Of a stretch of 24,257 bases of DNA, positions 16,582 to 24,219 are shown one piece after another. The stretch covers positions 1 through 24,257 of the forward strand of contig DYLE01000011.1 in the NCBI GenBank assembly GCA_020722245.1. The letters run 5' to 3'. Position 1 is the stretch's first letter. Each line of letters begins with the position of its first letter. Below the pieces are notes generated by a model that was not told the origin of the DNA, did no database searches, and worked only from the letters and a program-made list of their open reading frames with translations. This DNA comes from Desulfonema limicola. GTDB lineage: Bacteria; Desulfobacterota; Desulfobacteria; Desulfobacterales; Desulfosalsimonadaceae. A program made the position numbers and the translations under genes.

Positions 16582-16602
16582 AAAGAGGGGGTATCCACTC
16601 CA

Positions 16603-18705
16603 ATGGATTACACCGAGAAAATAAAAGCCCACAACACACCCAAGGATCTTTTCGAAACCCCGCCGAAAAACCTGCGGATTATCGATACGGACTTTGATTC
16701 GGATCAGGCGCCGCCGGTTGTCAAGCAGGAACAAACCATAAGCAAACGACAGCTGACCGGAAGGCTGAACCGCATCAATTTTCAGGATCAAACCCTCTCC
16801 TTAAACTTCGAGCACGTAAAAGACAAACGGATCATCTCCTTTCATGAAAAACCCCTCCCCTGTTTCGGGGGGAAACTGGTCTGCCTCTGGCATGAAAAAC
16901 CGGACATCAAACAGCTTTACAGCCTGTATCGTTTTCGTGATTTCACCGTAAATGACGAGCACGGCGTAATCACGGTAAACGCGTCCCTGGTCCGTATGAG
17001 CGACAAGGGGATATGTTTATCCCTTCCGGAAACCTCCGTTCAAAGCACCTCCCGAAAGGCTCATCGTCATCCTTGCAGCGATTTAAAAGTCAACGTAGTC
17101 CAGAACAGCGTTGTTTACAGCGGCACCCTCACTGATTTCAGTCCCTTTGCGTTTAATGTGGAAATCCTCTTTTCCCCGGACAAGCCCTCTGACTGGATCA
17201 ACCTCAAAGACAAACTCAGCCTTATGATAGCGGATGGGCATGAGGCGCTCTATTCAGGGGACTGCCGCATACTAAAGCACACCGGAGGAAACAAAAAAAA
17301 GAACATCATACTGGAGCCGCTGGGCGACACCATTCAGCGGTTTCATCCCAGGGAATACCGAAGCGACCGCATGAAGCTGATCCCCTCCCCGGATATTGTT
17401 TTCGAGCACCCCTTTACCCGCAAACCCGTCAACCTGAAGGTGATCGACGTCTCCGGATCAGGGGTAAGCGTGGAAGATGACGAGGAGAGCTCCGTCCTTC
17501 TGCCCGGCATGATCATTCCTTCCATGACCCTGGCCTTCGCCACCAACCTGTTTTTTAAATGCAAGGCCCAGGTGGTCTACAGGAAATCGCTTGCCGCCGA
17601 CTCCCCCAAAAGGCCCTGCACCTGCGGCATCGTGTTTCTGGATATGAACCCGAACGATCATATGCGCCTGCTCTCCATCCTTCATCAGGCAACGAATAAA
17701 AACCTCTATATCGGCGCTGACATCGATATGGAGGTGTTGTGGGATTTCTTTTTTAAAAGCGGATTTCTGTACCCGAAAAAGTATGCTTTTCTTCAAAAAA
17801 ACAAGGAAGAGATCAAAAGGACCTACGAGAGGCTTTACAAGGGCAATTCCCCCATCTCACGCCATCTCACCTGGCAAAAAGCAGGGGTGATACAAGGACA
17901 TCTGTCCCTGCTGAGGTTTTATGAAAACACCTGGATAGTTCATCATCTGGCCGCCCTGAGGTCCGACGAGCAGCTTCGAATCGGCGTGGAGATGTTAAAG
18001 CACATCGGTTCATTCACCTATGATTGCCACAAGCTTTTTTCCAACCACATGGATTATCTCATCTGCTATTACAGGCCTGAAAACAGGTTTCCGAATCACT
18101 TCTTCGGCGGGGTCGCTCAAAAAATCAATAATCCGAAGGCCTGTTCCGTGGATTCCTTCGCCTACCTCCATTTTCGAAAATCAGCAAATTTTCACACAGA
18201 GCCGGGCGATTCCTGGAAGCTGGTCAAATCCACCTATGAAGATTTGGTCACGCTGGAGTCTTTCTATGAACGCGAGTCCGGAGGTGCGATGATCCGGGCC
18301 TGCGATCTTACCCCGGACCAGGAAATGGCGGAACGGAATGAGCTGGTGGATGAATATAAAAAAATAGGCCTCACCCGAAAACGTCTGATTTATTCATTAA
18401 AACAGGATAAGGTCTTAAAAGCGGTGATGATGGTGAATGTCACCGATGTGGCGGTCAACCTTTCCGATCTGACCCGTTGCATCACGGTTTTCGTTTTGGA
18501 TGCGGAAGAGCTCACCGCTGACCGGCTGTTTTGGGCCGTATCCGTCTTATCAACGGAGTATTCCACCAACAAATTCCCTGTCCTGATCTATCCCCTTCCC
18601 TACGCGAACCAGGAGGCCATCCCCTATGAAAAAGTCTACACCCTCTGGGCTTTAGACGGGCGGCATTCGGATGATTACTTCAAAAACCTTGAAACCCTGC
18701 TTTAA
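16603..18705 (+). CDS. PilZ-domain protein with C-terminal GNAT-like region
   Basis: 700-residue soluble protein with no signal peptide or membrane segment. Residues about 48-145 look like a PilZ N-terminal (YcgR-N-like) barrel with MSDKGICLSLPE. A first PilZ-like domain has RKAHR (151-155) but DFSPFA (178-183) in place of DxSxxG, so it is degenerate. A second has an arginine cluster with RFHPR (246-250) and an intact DVSGSG (282-287), a likely c-di-GMP site. The C-terminal half (about 370-700) is not membrane or HTH-like; GHLSLLRFYENTWIVHHLAAL (432-452) and following helix resemble the core of GNAT acyltransferases, and a second similar half may follow. The enzymatic assignment is inference. 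The ATG at 16603 is preceded by GGGGG at a long 11-base spacing. It converges on an HD-GYP gene. Confidence 0.75.
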   Translation: MDYTEKIKAHNTPKDLFETPPKNLRIIDTDFDSDQAPPVVKQEQTISKRQLTGRLNRINFQDQTLSLNFEHVKDKRIISFHEKPLPCFGGKLVCLWHEKPDIKQLYSLYRFRDFTVNDEHGVITVNASLVRMSDKGICLSLPETSVQSTSRKAHRHPCSDLKVNVVQNSVVYSGTLTDFSPFAFNVEILFSPDKPSDWINLKDKLSLMIADGHEALYSGDCRILKHTGGNKKKNIILEPLGDTIQRFHPREYRSDRMKLIPSPDIVFEHPFTRKPVNLKVIDVSGSGVSVEDDEESSVLLPGMIIPSMTLAFATNLFFKCKAQVVYRKSLAADSPKRPCTCGIVFLDMNPNDHMRLLSILHQATNKNLYIGADIDMEVLWDFFFKSGFLYPKKYAFLQKNKEEIKRTYERLYKGNSPISRHLTWQKAGVIQGHLSLLRFYENTWIVHHLAALRSDEQLRIGVEMLKHIGSFTYDCHKLFSNHMDYLICYYRPENRFPNHFFGGVAQKINNPKACSVDSFAYLHFRKSANFHTEPGDSWKLVKSTYEDLVTLESFYERESGGAMIRACDLTPDQEMAERNELVDEYKKIGLTRKRLIYSLKQDKVLKAVMMVNVTDVAVNLSDLTRCITVFVLDAEELTADRLFWAVSVLSTEYSTNKFPVLIYPLPYANQEAIPYEKVYTLWALDGRHSDDYFKNLETLL

Positions 18706-18764
18706 AAAAGCGATCCAAAAATCGACCGGCGCATAACCCGCAGGTCTCAACACAATAAACGCTT

Positions 18765-20717
18765 TCAGCCGACTGATGCCTTCAGTCCCTCTCCGTTAGC
18801 AGTAAGCCTTTTTTGATGATAGCGGATAAAGGCATCCACCACACGCCGGTCAAAAAAGCTCCCGCTTTTTTCCTTGAGCACATCAAGCACCTGGTCGGCC
18901 GGCATCGGCTCGCTGTAGTAGCGGCTGGCGGTCAGGGCCTCGAAATAATCGGCCACAGCGATGATCCGTGCGCCAAGGGGTATGGCCTCTCCGGCAAGCC
19001 CCTTGGGATATCCGCTGCCGTCAAACCGCTCATGATGGGAGCCTGCGATTTCAGGCACATCCTGGTAAGGATACTCAAAATTGATCTCTTCTAATATCTC
19101 CCGGGTTTTGTCCGCATGGTATTTGATGTACTCATACTCATACTCCGTGAGCTTGTCCTTTTTCTTCAGCATCGAGTCGGGTATGGCGATCTTGCCGTAA
19201 TCATGAAGCAACGCCGCCACCCTCACGGCCTTTGTCAGGTCATTGCCGATACCCAGCTCTTGGCAGATCCCCACCGCATACTCCGCCACCAGCTCCGAAT
19301 GCCCCTTGGTCAGGGAATCACGGGCGTCGATGCTTGAAACCAATACCTTGATAACAGAATCCATCTGCCGCTCCCTGGCCTCCAGATGCTGGGTGTGGCG
19401 AATGCTGACCCCGATGAAATGAGATATCCCCATCAAAAGGCTCATGTCGCTCTGAACCAGCAGCCGTTTGGACCGGACGTTATCCACCGCCAGAATGCCG
19501 ATGCTCTCATTATCACATATAATCGGGCAACAAATAAAGGACCTGGCGCCCATCTCTTTGGCAAACCTCAGGCTTCGCTCGGAAAGCACCCCCTTGAATT
19601 CATTTATATCATTGATAAGAAAGGGTTTTTGTTCCCTGAAGGAGACCACAAAAATGCCCTTGGACTCCGGGTTGTCCAGATGAAAGTAGAGCTTCTGCAA
19701 AAATTCCAGCAGGGCGTCCGAATACCCGAACCCTGCCTGGAATTTTAAGCGGGTTTTCTCCCTGTTCGCCAGCATGATCATGCCGCGATCAAAATCCAAT
19801 CGACGCGCCAGCACCTTTACCACCTCCGCCATAACATCCTCCAGGCTGGTTTGTTGATTGATGACCTGGCCGATCTCCCGGGTCACCACCCGGTCATTAT
19901 AGTTGATCTCAATCTGATCCAGAAGCTGATCGCTGGCTTCCTTCATGTTCGATAGCACATGAACTAAACTTTTTTTCTCAAACCGCTCGACAAGCAGGGA
20001 TATCCCCATAATCATAATAACAAACAAGGAGAAGTAAGGAATCAGCCTCGGGATGGAATAAAATTCAAGCAAGGCGAGACTGAGCAGCAACAGGGCCAGG
20101 GCGATGTAGTTTCGAATCGGTTTAAAATAGGCGTAAGGGCTTTGATCCCACGAAATAATATACCGGCATACCCTCCCCCCTTTAAACATGCATTCCGGAT
20201 GCTCGATTTTTGGAATCCGATGGGCAAGGGCCATGGTGATCGCCTCGAAAAACCCCATGCGGGTTTCGCATTGAAACGGCCTTTCCGCTGTACCTTCATA
20301 GGGCGTAACAATGACTTCCACCTTATTAGACGCCAGAATTCTGGAATCGTACCTGCACGACCGCGTAAGTTTGGCAGAGGACTTTCCGATTAATTCATAA
20401 GCCCTGACCGGTGTAGCCAGGCCCAAAATATACTGACGCAGCACACCGATGGTTTCCGGCGAGGCGGCATACCGGCCCGCTTCCCGCGCGATGCTTTCAT
20501 TTTCCGTCACCCTGACCAGCCGTTCATGAAAACGATTGATCTGCTCCTGGGTAAACCAGTGGCCCTGGTCATCCACCTCGTGAGGCGTCATCCCCGCGTA
20601 TTCAAGAAGATCGACGACGTCAACATCCGGATACCTTTTTTTAACCAGTTGAATATAGGTATGGATGATCCTGCTGTTGTAAATCGGCTTGTCGATGGTT
20701 TGCGGTGTCTCTGTCAT
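18765..20717 (-). CDS. Membrane-anchored GAF/HD-GYP c-di-GMP phosphodiesterase
   Basis: 650-residue signalling protein. The N-terminal cytoplasmic sensor (about 1-190) resembles the 4-vinyl-reductase-like input domains of Desulfobacterota regulators, including CMFKGGRVC (176-184). Two membrane segments follow (about 204-221 and 226-243), then a GAF domain (about 279-444) and a complete HD-GYP domain: HDYGKIAIPDSML with the HD pair at 505-506, HHERFDGSGYP at 561-571, and ARIIAVADYFEAL. All hallmark residues are present, so c-di-GMP hydrolysis is likely. The frame is open to 20750, but the ATG at 20717 has GAAGG upstream (20722-20726), and the likely -10 at 20743-20748 would lie inside the longer version. 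It converges on the PilZ gene. Confidence 0.9.
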   Translation of the reverse strand: MTETPQTIDKPIYNSRIIHTYIQLVKKRYPDVDVVDLLEYAGMTPHEVDDQGHWFTQEQINRFHERLVRVTENESIAREAGRYAASPETIGVLRQYILGLATPVRAYELIGKSSAKLTRSCRYDSRILASNKVEVIVTPYEGTAERPFQCETRMGFFEAITMALAHRIPKIEHPECMFKGGRVCRYIISWDQSPYAYFKPIRNYIALALLLLSLALLEFYSIPRLIPYFSLFVIMIMGISLLVERFEKKSLVHVLSNMKEASDQLLDQIEINYNDRVVTREIGQVINQQTSLEDVMAEVVKVLARRLDFDRGMIMLANREKTRLKFQAGFGYSDALLEFLQKLYFHLDNPESKGIFVVSFREQKPFLINDINEFKGVLSERSLRFAKEMGARSFICCPIICDNESIGILAVDNVRSKRLLVQSDMSLLMGISHFIGVSIRHTQHLEARERQMDSVIKVLVSSIDARDSLTKGHSELVAEYAVGICQELGIGNDLTKAVRVAALLHDYGKIAIPDSMLKKKDKLTEYEYEYIKYHADKTREILEEINFEYPYQDVPEIAGSHHERFDGSGYPKGLAGEAIPLGARIIAVADYFEALTASRYYSEPMPADQVLDVLKEKSGSFFDRRVVDAFIRYHQKRLTANGEGLKASVG

Positions 20718-20742
20718 GATGCCTTCATATATCATCAAACGG

Positions 20743-20773
20743 ATAATCACACAATCAATTTTATCGATGTCAA
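20743..20773 (-). promoter_or_regulatory. Putative promoter of the HD-GYP gene
   Basis: On the minus strand TTGACA (20768-20773, perfect -35) and GATTAT (20743-20748) are separated by 19 bases. The spacing is long but the -35 is exact. It leaves a leader of about 20 bases to the ATG at 20717 and supports that start. Confidence 0.4.
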
Positions 20774-20781
20774 CTCTTTGC

Positions 20782-20810
20782 TTGGCATGAACTTAAAAAT
20801 AAATTATATA
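20782..20810 (+). promoter_or_regulatory. Putative promoter of the enolase-hydrolase fusion gene
   Basis: TTGGCA (20782-20787, five of six) and TATATA (20805-20810, four of six) are spaced by 17 bases, about 60 bases before the ATG at 20869. Its -35 lies only eight bases from the -35 of the opposite promoter. Confidence 0.45.
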
Positions 20811-20868
20811 TCCGAAACAGAATGCGGCGGAAAAAAAACAGATAACCGATTGGAGCCCAAAAAACACC

Positions 20869-22899
20869 ATGAGGAAACAGACCATCCGGATCGAGGCCTA
20901 TCCTTTGAAGCTGCCGTTAAATGTAAGCTTCCGACACGCGGGCGCGACCAGAAATCACGGGGAAAGCGTCTGGGTCAGGGCAGGAAGAAACAATGTTTTC
21001 GGATTCGGCGAAGGCTGCCCCAGGGTCTATGTGACGGGCGATGATCTGAAGTCAAGCCTTCGATGGATCGAGGCGAACTTTTCTGATGGACATAACCCTT
21101 TCGATAACCTTGAAGAGGTCAATGGCTGGATAAAAGAAAACCAGGACCAGATCAATCAGCATCCCGCGGCATGGTGCGCCGTGGAGCTTGCCTTGCTGGA
21201 TCTGTTTGCCCGCGAAAAAAACTTAAGCGTTGAAACCCTGCTCGGATTAGAAGGATATAAGCGTTGCGGTCGTTACACCGCGGTTTTGGGTGATTCCGAA
21301 GAATGGGAATTCACGTCTCTGGCGGACCAATATCTGATTCGCGGATTTACCGATTTCAAAATCAAGCTAAACGGAGATCTGAAAAAAGATCAGGCTCGAT
21401 TGGATATTTTAGAAGATCTGCGCCAGCAGCATAGCGTTTCTAATTTGCGCATCCGTCTGGATGCGAACAATTTGTGGACGGGCCAGGCGGAAGAGGCCAT
21501 TGGGCATATACAATCCTTGAAGGGAGAGCTATTCGCCATTGAAGAGCCGGTCGGTCCGCGTGATACTTCAGGTACGAGCAGGGTCAGCACGGAAACCGGA
21601 CTGCCTGTTATTCTAGACGAAAGCCTGTGCACGCTGATTGATCTGGAAGCTTACAAAAACCTGCCGGGAAGGTTTATCGCTAACATTAAGGTCTCCCGGG
21701 TCGGCGGCCTTATACGAGCGCTTAAAATGATTGAAAAAATTAGAAGGCTGGGCTGGCCCATTATCATCGGCTGTCACGTCGGTGAAACCTCACTGCTGAC
21801 ACGGGCGGCGCTTATTCCCGCCTGCGCAGCCGGGAAAAATCTGATCGCCCAGGAAGGCGCATATGGGGACTATCTGATGAAGCGGGAGCCGGTCGATCCG
21901 GTACTCAAGTTTGGCCGCCATGGCCTGCTGAACCTGGATCAGCCGTATTACCTAAAAACAGTTCATGGATTAAAGGTCATTGCCAGGGAAAACTGGAACA
22001 CCGGCTTCGGCATGCATGGGCGAATCCCCTTTGCTCCTGACGACGGCCATCCTCATATTCTTGTACTAGAAATGCCCGACAAATATAAAATTCATTATCG
22101 AATCTGGGGCGAAAAACAAGGGGATGATGTTTTGCTTGTTTTACACGGCGGCATGAGCCATTCAGGCTGGCAGGCCCCGCTTGCAAGGGAGTTACAGGCT
22201 CTCTCTTCTAAACTATCGATTGTCGCTCCTGATCGAAGAGGCTGCGGCCTGAACGCCGATCGCGGAGATCTGGGTTCGATCCATCTGGTCATCGAGGATG
22301 TTGTAAAACAAATCCATTTTTTGAAGCAGTCGTTTTCCCGGGTTCATCTTGCCGGGTGGTGCCAGGGATGCCAGTATGCCGCCATTGCGGCATCAAAGGT
22401 GAGCGACCAGCTTTCCAGCCTTATTCTTTTAACCCCGGGGTTTTTCTGGAATGAGCGTTTTCGATCGGTCATCGGCGCAACGGAACGAATCGTTCGGGAA
22501 ACTATAACCGAGTTTCAATTAAAACCGGACCGGGACCAGGCCTGTATTCCGATCCCCATGGAGGCGACGGACTTTACCCAGGTCCCTGAATGGCTCGATT
22601 TTATTGAAAACGATGAACTCAAGACAACCAAGGTGACCATAAAGACCGTTTACATCATGGACGAAATTCAAGAAATTTCCTGGAGTGCCATCCTACAAAC
22701 CCATCTTCCGATGCTTGCGATTCTCGCCGAAAGAGATCGGATAGTGGATAATAACAAGGTCCAGCAGTTTCTCGGCTTTTTATTTGATCAAGAAGGCAAA
22801 AACAGGCTGATCACGGTGGACAGCGAGCATGCGGTTCAGTTTGAAATACCCGAAAAAATTGCAGGCGAGATTTATCGCTTTATACAGGAACGAATTTAA
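20869..22899 (+). CDS. Enolase-superfamily / alpha/beta-hydrolase fusion with Cys nucleophile
   Basis: 676-residue two-domain enzyme, cytoplasmic. Residues 1 to about 370 form an enolase-superfamily protein of the muconate-lactonizing/OSBS/dipeptide-epimerase type: KIK (164-166), metal ligands Asp198 (RLDANN), Glu225 (IEEP) and Asp250 (ILDES), and Lys274 in KVSRVGG. The dipeptide-epimerase DxD near the barrel end is not seen; GCHVGETSLLTRAA stands there. Residues about 400-676 form an alpha/beta hydrolase: HGGMSHSGW oxyanion segment, APDRRGCGLN, nucleophile elbow GWCQGC with Cys498 in place of Ser, Asp623 (AERDRIVD) and His654 (SEHAVQ). Both sites look intact, so it is probably bifunctional. 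The family pairing recalls MenC-MenH, or cycloisomerase plus dienelactone hydrolase, but neither assignment is supported enough. The stop precedes the DUF362 gene by 93 bases. Confidence 0.85.
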   Translation: MRKQTIRIEAYPLKLPLNVSFRHAGATRNHGESVWVRAGRNNVFGFGEGCPRVYVTGDDLKSSLRWIEANFSDGHNPFDNLEEVNGWIKENQDQINQHPAAWCAVELALLDLFAREKNLSVETLLGLEGYKRCGRYTAVLGDSEEWEFTSLADQYLIRGFTDFKIKLNGDLKKDQARLDILEDLRQQHSVSNLRIRLDANNLWTGQAEEAIGHIQSLKGELFAIEEPVGPRDTSGTSRVSTETGLPVILDESLCTLIDLEAYKNLPGRFIANIKVSRVGGLIRALKMIEKIRRLGWPIIIGCHVGETSLLTRAALIPACAAGKNLIAQEGAYGDYLMKREPVDPVLKFGRHGLLNLDQPYYLKTVHGLKVIARENWNTGFGMHGRIPFAPDDGHPHILVLEMPDKYKIHYRIWGEKQGDDVLLVLHGGMSHSGWQAPLARELQALSSKLSIVAPDRRGCGLNADRGDLGSIHLVIEDVVKQIHFLKQSFSRVHLAGWCQGCQYAAIAASKVSDQLSSLILLTPGFFWNERFRSVIGATERIVRETITEFQLKPDRDQACIPIPMEATDFTQVPEWLDFIENDELKTTKVTIKTVYIMDEIQEISWSAILQTHLPMLAILAERDRIVDNNKVQQFLGFLFDQEGKNRLITVDSEHAVQFEIPEKIAGEIYRFIQERI

Positions 22900-22933
22900 A
22901 AACCATATCCATGCATCGCTTTCTTGTCTTTTT

Positions 22934-22943
22934 GACCGCGGTC
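22934..22943. repeat. 10-base perfect palindrome before the DUF362 gene
   Basis: GACCGCGGTC, a self-complementary 10-mer in the gap between the fusion gene and the DUF362 gene, 49 bases before the latter. It could be chance or a small operator; no flanking promoter is clear. Confidence 0.2.
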
Positions 22944-22992
22944 TTTCTAAAAACACCTTCTTAAAACAACTCCAATGAGAATGGAGGCAGCC

Positions 22993-24099
22993 ATGGCAAG
23001 TACGGTTTTTTTCATAGATTTCAGGGCCACCTATAAAGAAAATTTTACAACCCGGCTCAAACGGCTCATGGAAACCGCGGGGTTAAGACAGCGCGTGCAG
23101 AAGCGGGACCTGGTGGCGGTCAAGCTCCACTTCGGGGAACTGGGAAACACGGCCTTTATCCGACCGGTCCATATTCGGCACATCGTTGCAGCCATCAAAG
23201 CCGCCGGCGCAATACCGTTTCTGACCGACGCCAACACCCTTTACGCCGGGGCCCGGGGGGATGCCCCGCATCATTTGCGCACGGCCATAGAGAACGGGTT
23301 CGCCTATCCGGTGGTCGAAGCGCCCCTGATCATCGCCGACGGGCTTCGCGGTCGCACGGAAACCGCCATCCCCATCAATCAGAAACATTTCAAGAAAGTC
23401 TATATCGGCTCCGAAATCGTCCAAGCCGACGCCCTGGTTTCGGTGGCCCATTTTAAGGGGCACGAACTGGCGGGGTTCGGCGGAACCCTTAAAAACCTCG
23501 GCATGGGGTGCGCCTCCAGGCGCGGCAAGATGGCGCAGCATTCGGACGTGGCCCCGAAAATCAAAAAACAGAAATGCATGGGGTGCGGGGAATGCGCCGC
23601 CCATTGCTCGCAAAAGGCGATTTCCCTGGTGGACCAAAAGGCCGTGATCGATCAGAAAAAGTGCATCGGGTGCGGGGAATGCATCATTGTCTGCGCCAAC
23701 GGCGCGGTTGGGGTGCAATGGAACCAGTCGATTCCGGTCTTCCTGGAACATATGGTCGAATACGCCTGCGGCGTCCTGAAAGGGAAGAAAAACAAGTCCC
23801 TGTTCATCAACTTTATCAACGCCGTGTCCCCGGGCTGCGACTGCCTTCCATACAATGACGCCCCCATTGTCCGGGATATCGGGGTGGCGGCATCCATTGA
23901 TCCGGTGGCCATTGATCAGGCCAGCGCGGATCTGGTCAACAAAGAGACGGCCCTTTCGGGAAGCTGCCTTCAGACGAACACCGGCCCCGGTGAGGACAAG
24001 TTTAAAGGGGTCTATCCCCAGGTGGACTGGCCGATCCAACTGGAATATGCGGAAAAGCTGGGGCTCGGGACACGGCGCTATGAACTGGTGACCGTCTGA
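22993..24099 (+). CDS. DUF362 protein with two [4Fe-4S] ferredoxin motifs
   Basis: 368-residue soluble protein of the DUF362 family with an embedded bacterial ferredoxin-type domain. The DUF362 part begins VFFIDFRA and contains VAVKLHFGELGNTAFIRP and VSVAHFKGHELAGFGGTLKN; its second part follows the ferredoxin insert and includes SPGCDC and GVAASIDPVAIDQAS. The insert has CMGCGECAAHC (Cys195, 198, 201, 205) and CIGCGECIIVC (Cys224, 227, 230, 234), enough for two [4Fe-4S] clusters. The function of the family is unknown; an electron-transfer role is inferred from the clusters. An upstream ATG at 22975 lacks a ribosome site, while the ATG at 22993 has GGAGG at 22983-22987, five bases away, so I use the latter. 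Confidence 0.92.
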   Translation: MASTVFFIDFRATYKENFTTRLKRLMETAGLRQRVQKRDLVAVKLHFGELGNTAFIRPVHIRHIVAAIKAAGAIPFLTDANTLYAGARGDAPHHLRTAIENGFAYPVVEAPLIIADGLRGRTETAIPINQKHFKKVYIGSEIVQADALVSVAHFKGHELAGFGGTLKNLGMGCASRRGKMAQHSDVAPKIKKQKCMGCGECAAHCSQKAISLVDQKAVIDQKKCIGCGECIIVCANGAVGVQWNQSIPVFLEHMVEYACGVLKGKKNKSLFINFINAVSPGCDCLPYNDAPIVRDIGVAASIDPVAIDQASADLVNKETALSGSCLQTNTGPGEDKFKGVYPQVDWPIQLEYAEKLGLGTRRYELVTV

Positions 24100-24111
24100 T
24101 GGTTGTGGGTT

Positions 24112-24219
24112 TTATTTTCGCGTAAAAAATTCCACATATTTTTTATTCGGTCTGCGCCAAAAGTTCGATGCATGCCCTGCCTGAAAATCATACGATCTCA
24201 ACGAGCCTGATTTTTCCAC
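24112..24219 (-). CDS. Possible small basic protein (35 residues)
   Basis: A minus-strand frame runs from TAA at 24112 to another in-frame TAA upstream, 39 sense codons, with a GTG at 24219 as the best start candidate. The product is rich in Arg, Lys and aromatic residues, with SNFWRRPNKKYVEFFTRK at its end. There is no clear ribosome site. It may be a small gene, the tail of a decayed gene, or chance. Confidence 0.2.
   Translation of the reverse strand: MEKSGSLRSYDFQAGHASNFWRRPNKKYVEFFTRK

Larger units (their letters stand above)
16142..16602. other. 461-base non-coding region between divergent genes
   Basis: The longest gap in the window. From left to right: a possible small frame on the minus strand, an AT-rich part with a plus-strand promoter (16350-16379), a perfect 6-base inverted repeat CTTATC/GATAAG (16408-16421) with GGACTTAT repeated at 16405-16412 and 16427-16434, a T-rich stretch with repeated TTTTCGA, a GCGCC hairpin (16536-16551) and a T-run (16575-16581). 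No RNA gene or known riboswitch was recognised. Confidence 0.6.

Noticed and set aside
16530..16602. c-di-GMP riboswitch before the PilZ gene
   Set aside because: The hairpin and GCGCAAGC stretch were suggestive, but the conserved receptor elements of the GEMM-I class could not be matched, and no class II pattern was seen.
20869..22899. MenC-MenH fusion for menaquinone synthesis
   Set aside because: No other men genes are nearby, the hydrolase elbow has Cys where MenH has Ser, and OSBS is hard to tell from related enolases by sequence.
23083..24039. 318-codon minus-strand frame opposite the DUF362 gene
   Set aside because: It mirrors a gene with clear ferredoxin motifs and a good ribosome site; its translation shows no recognisable domain.
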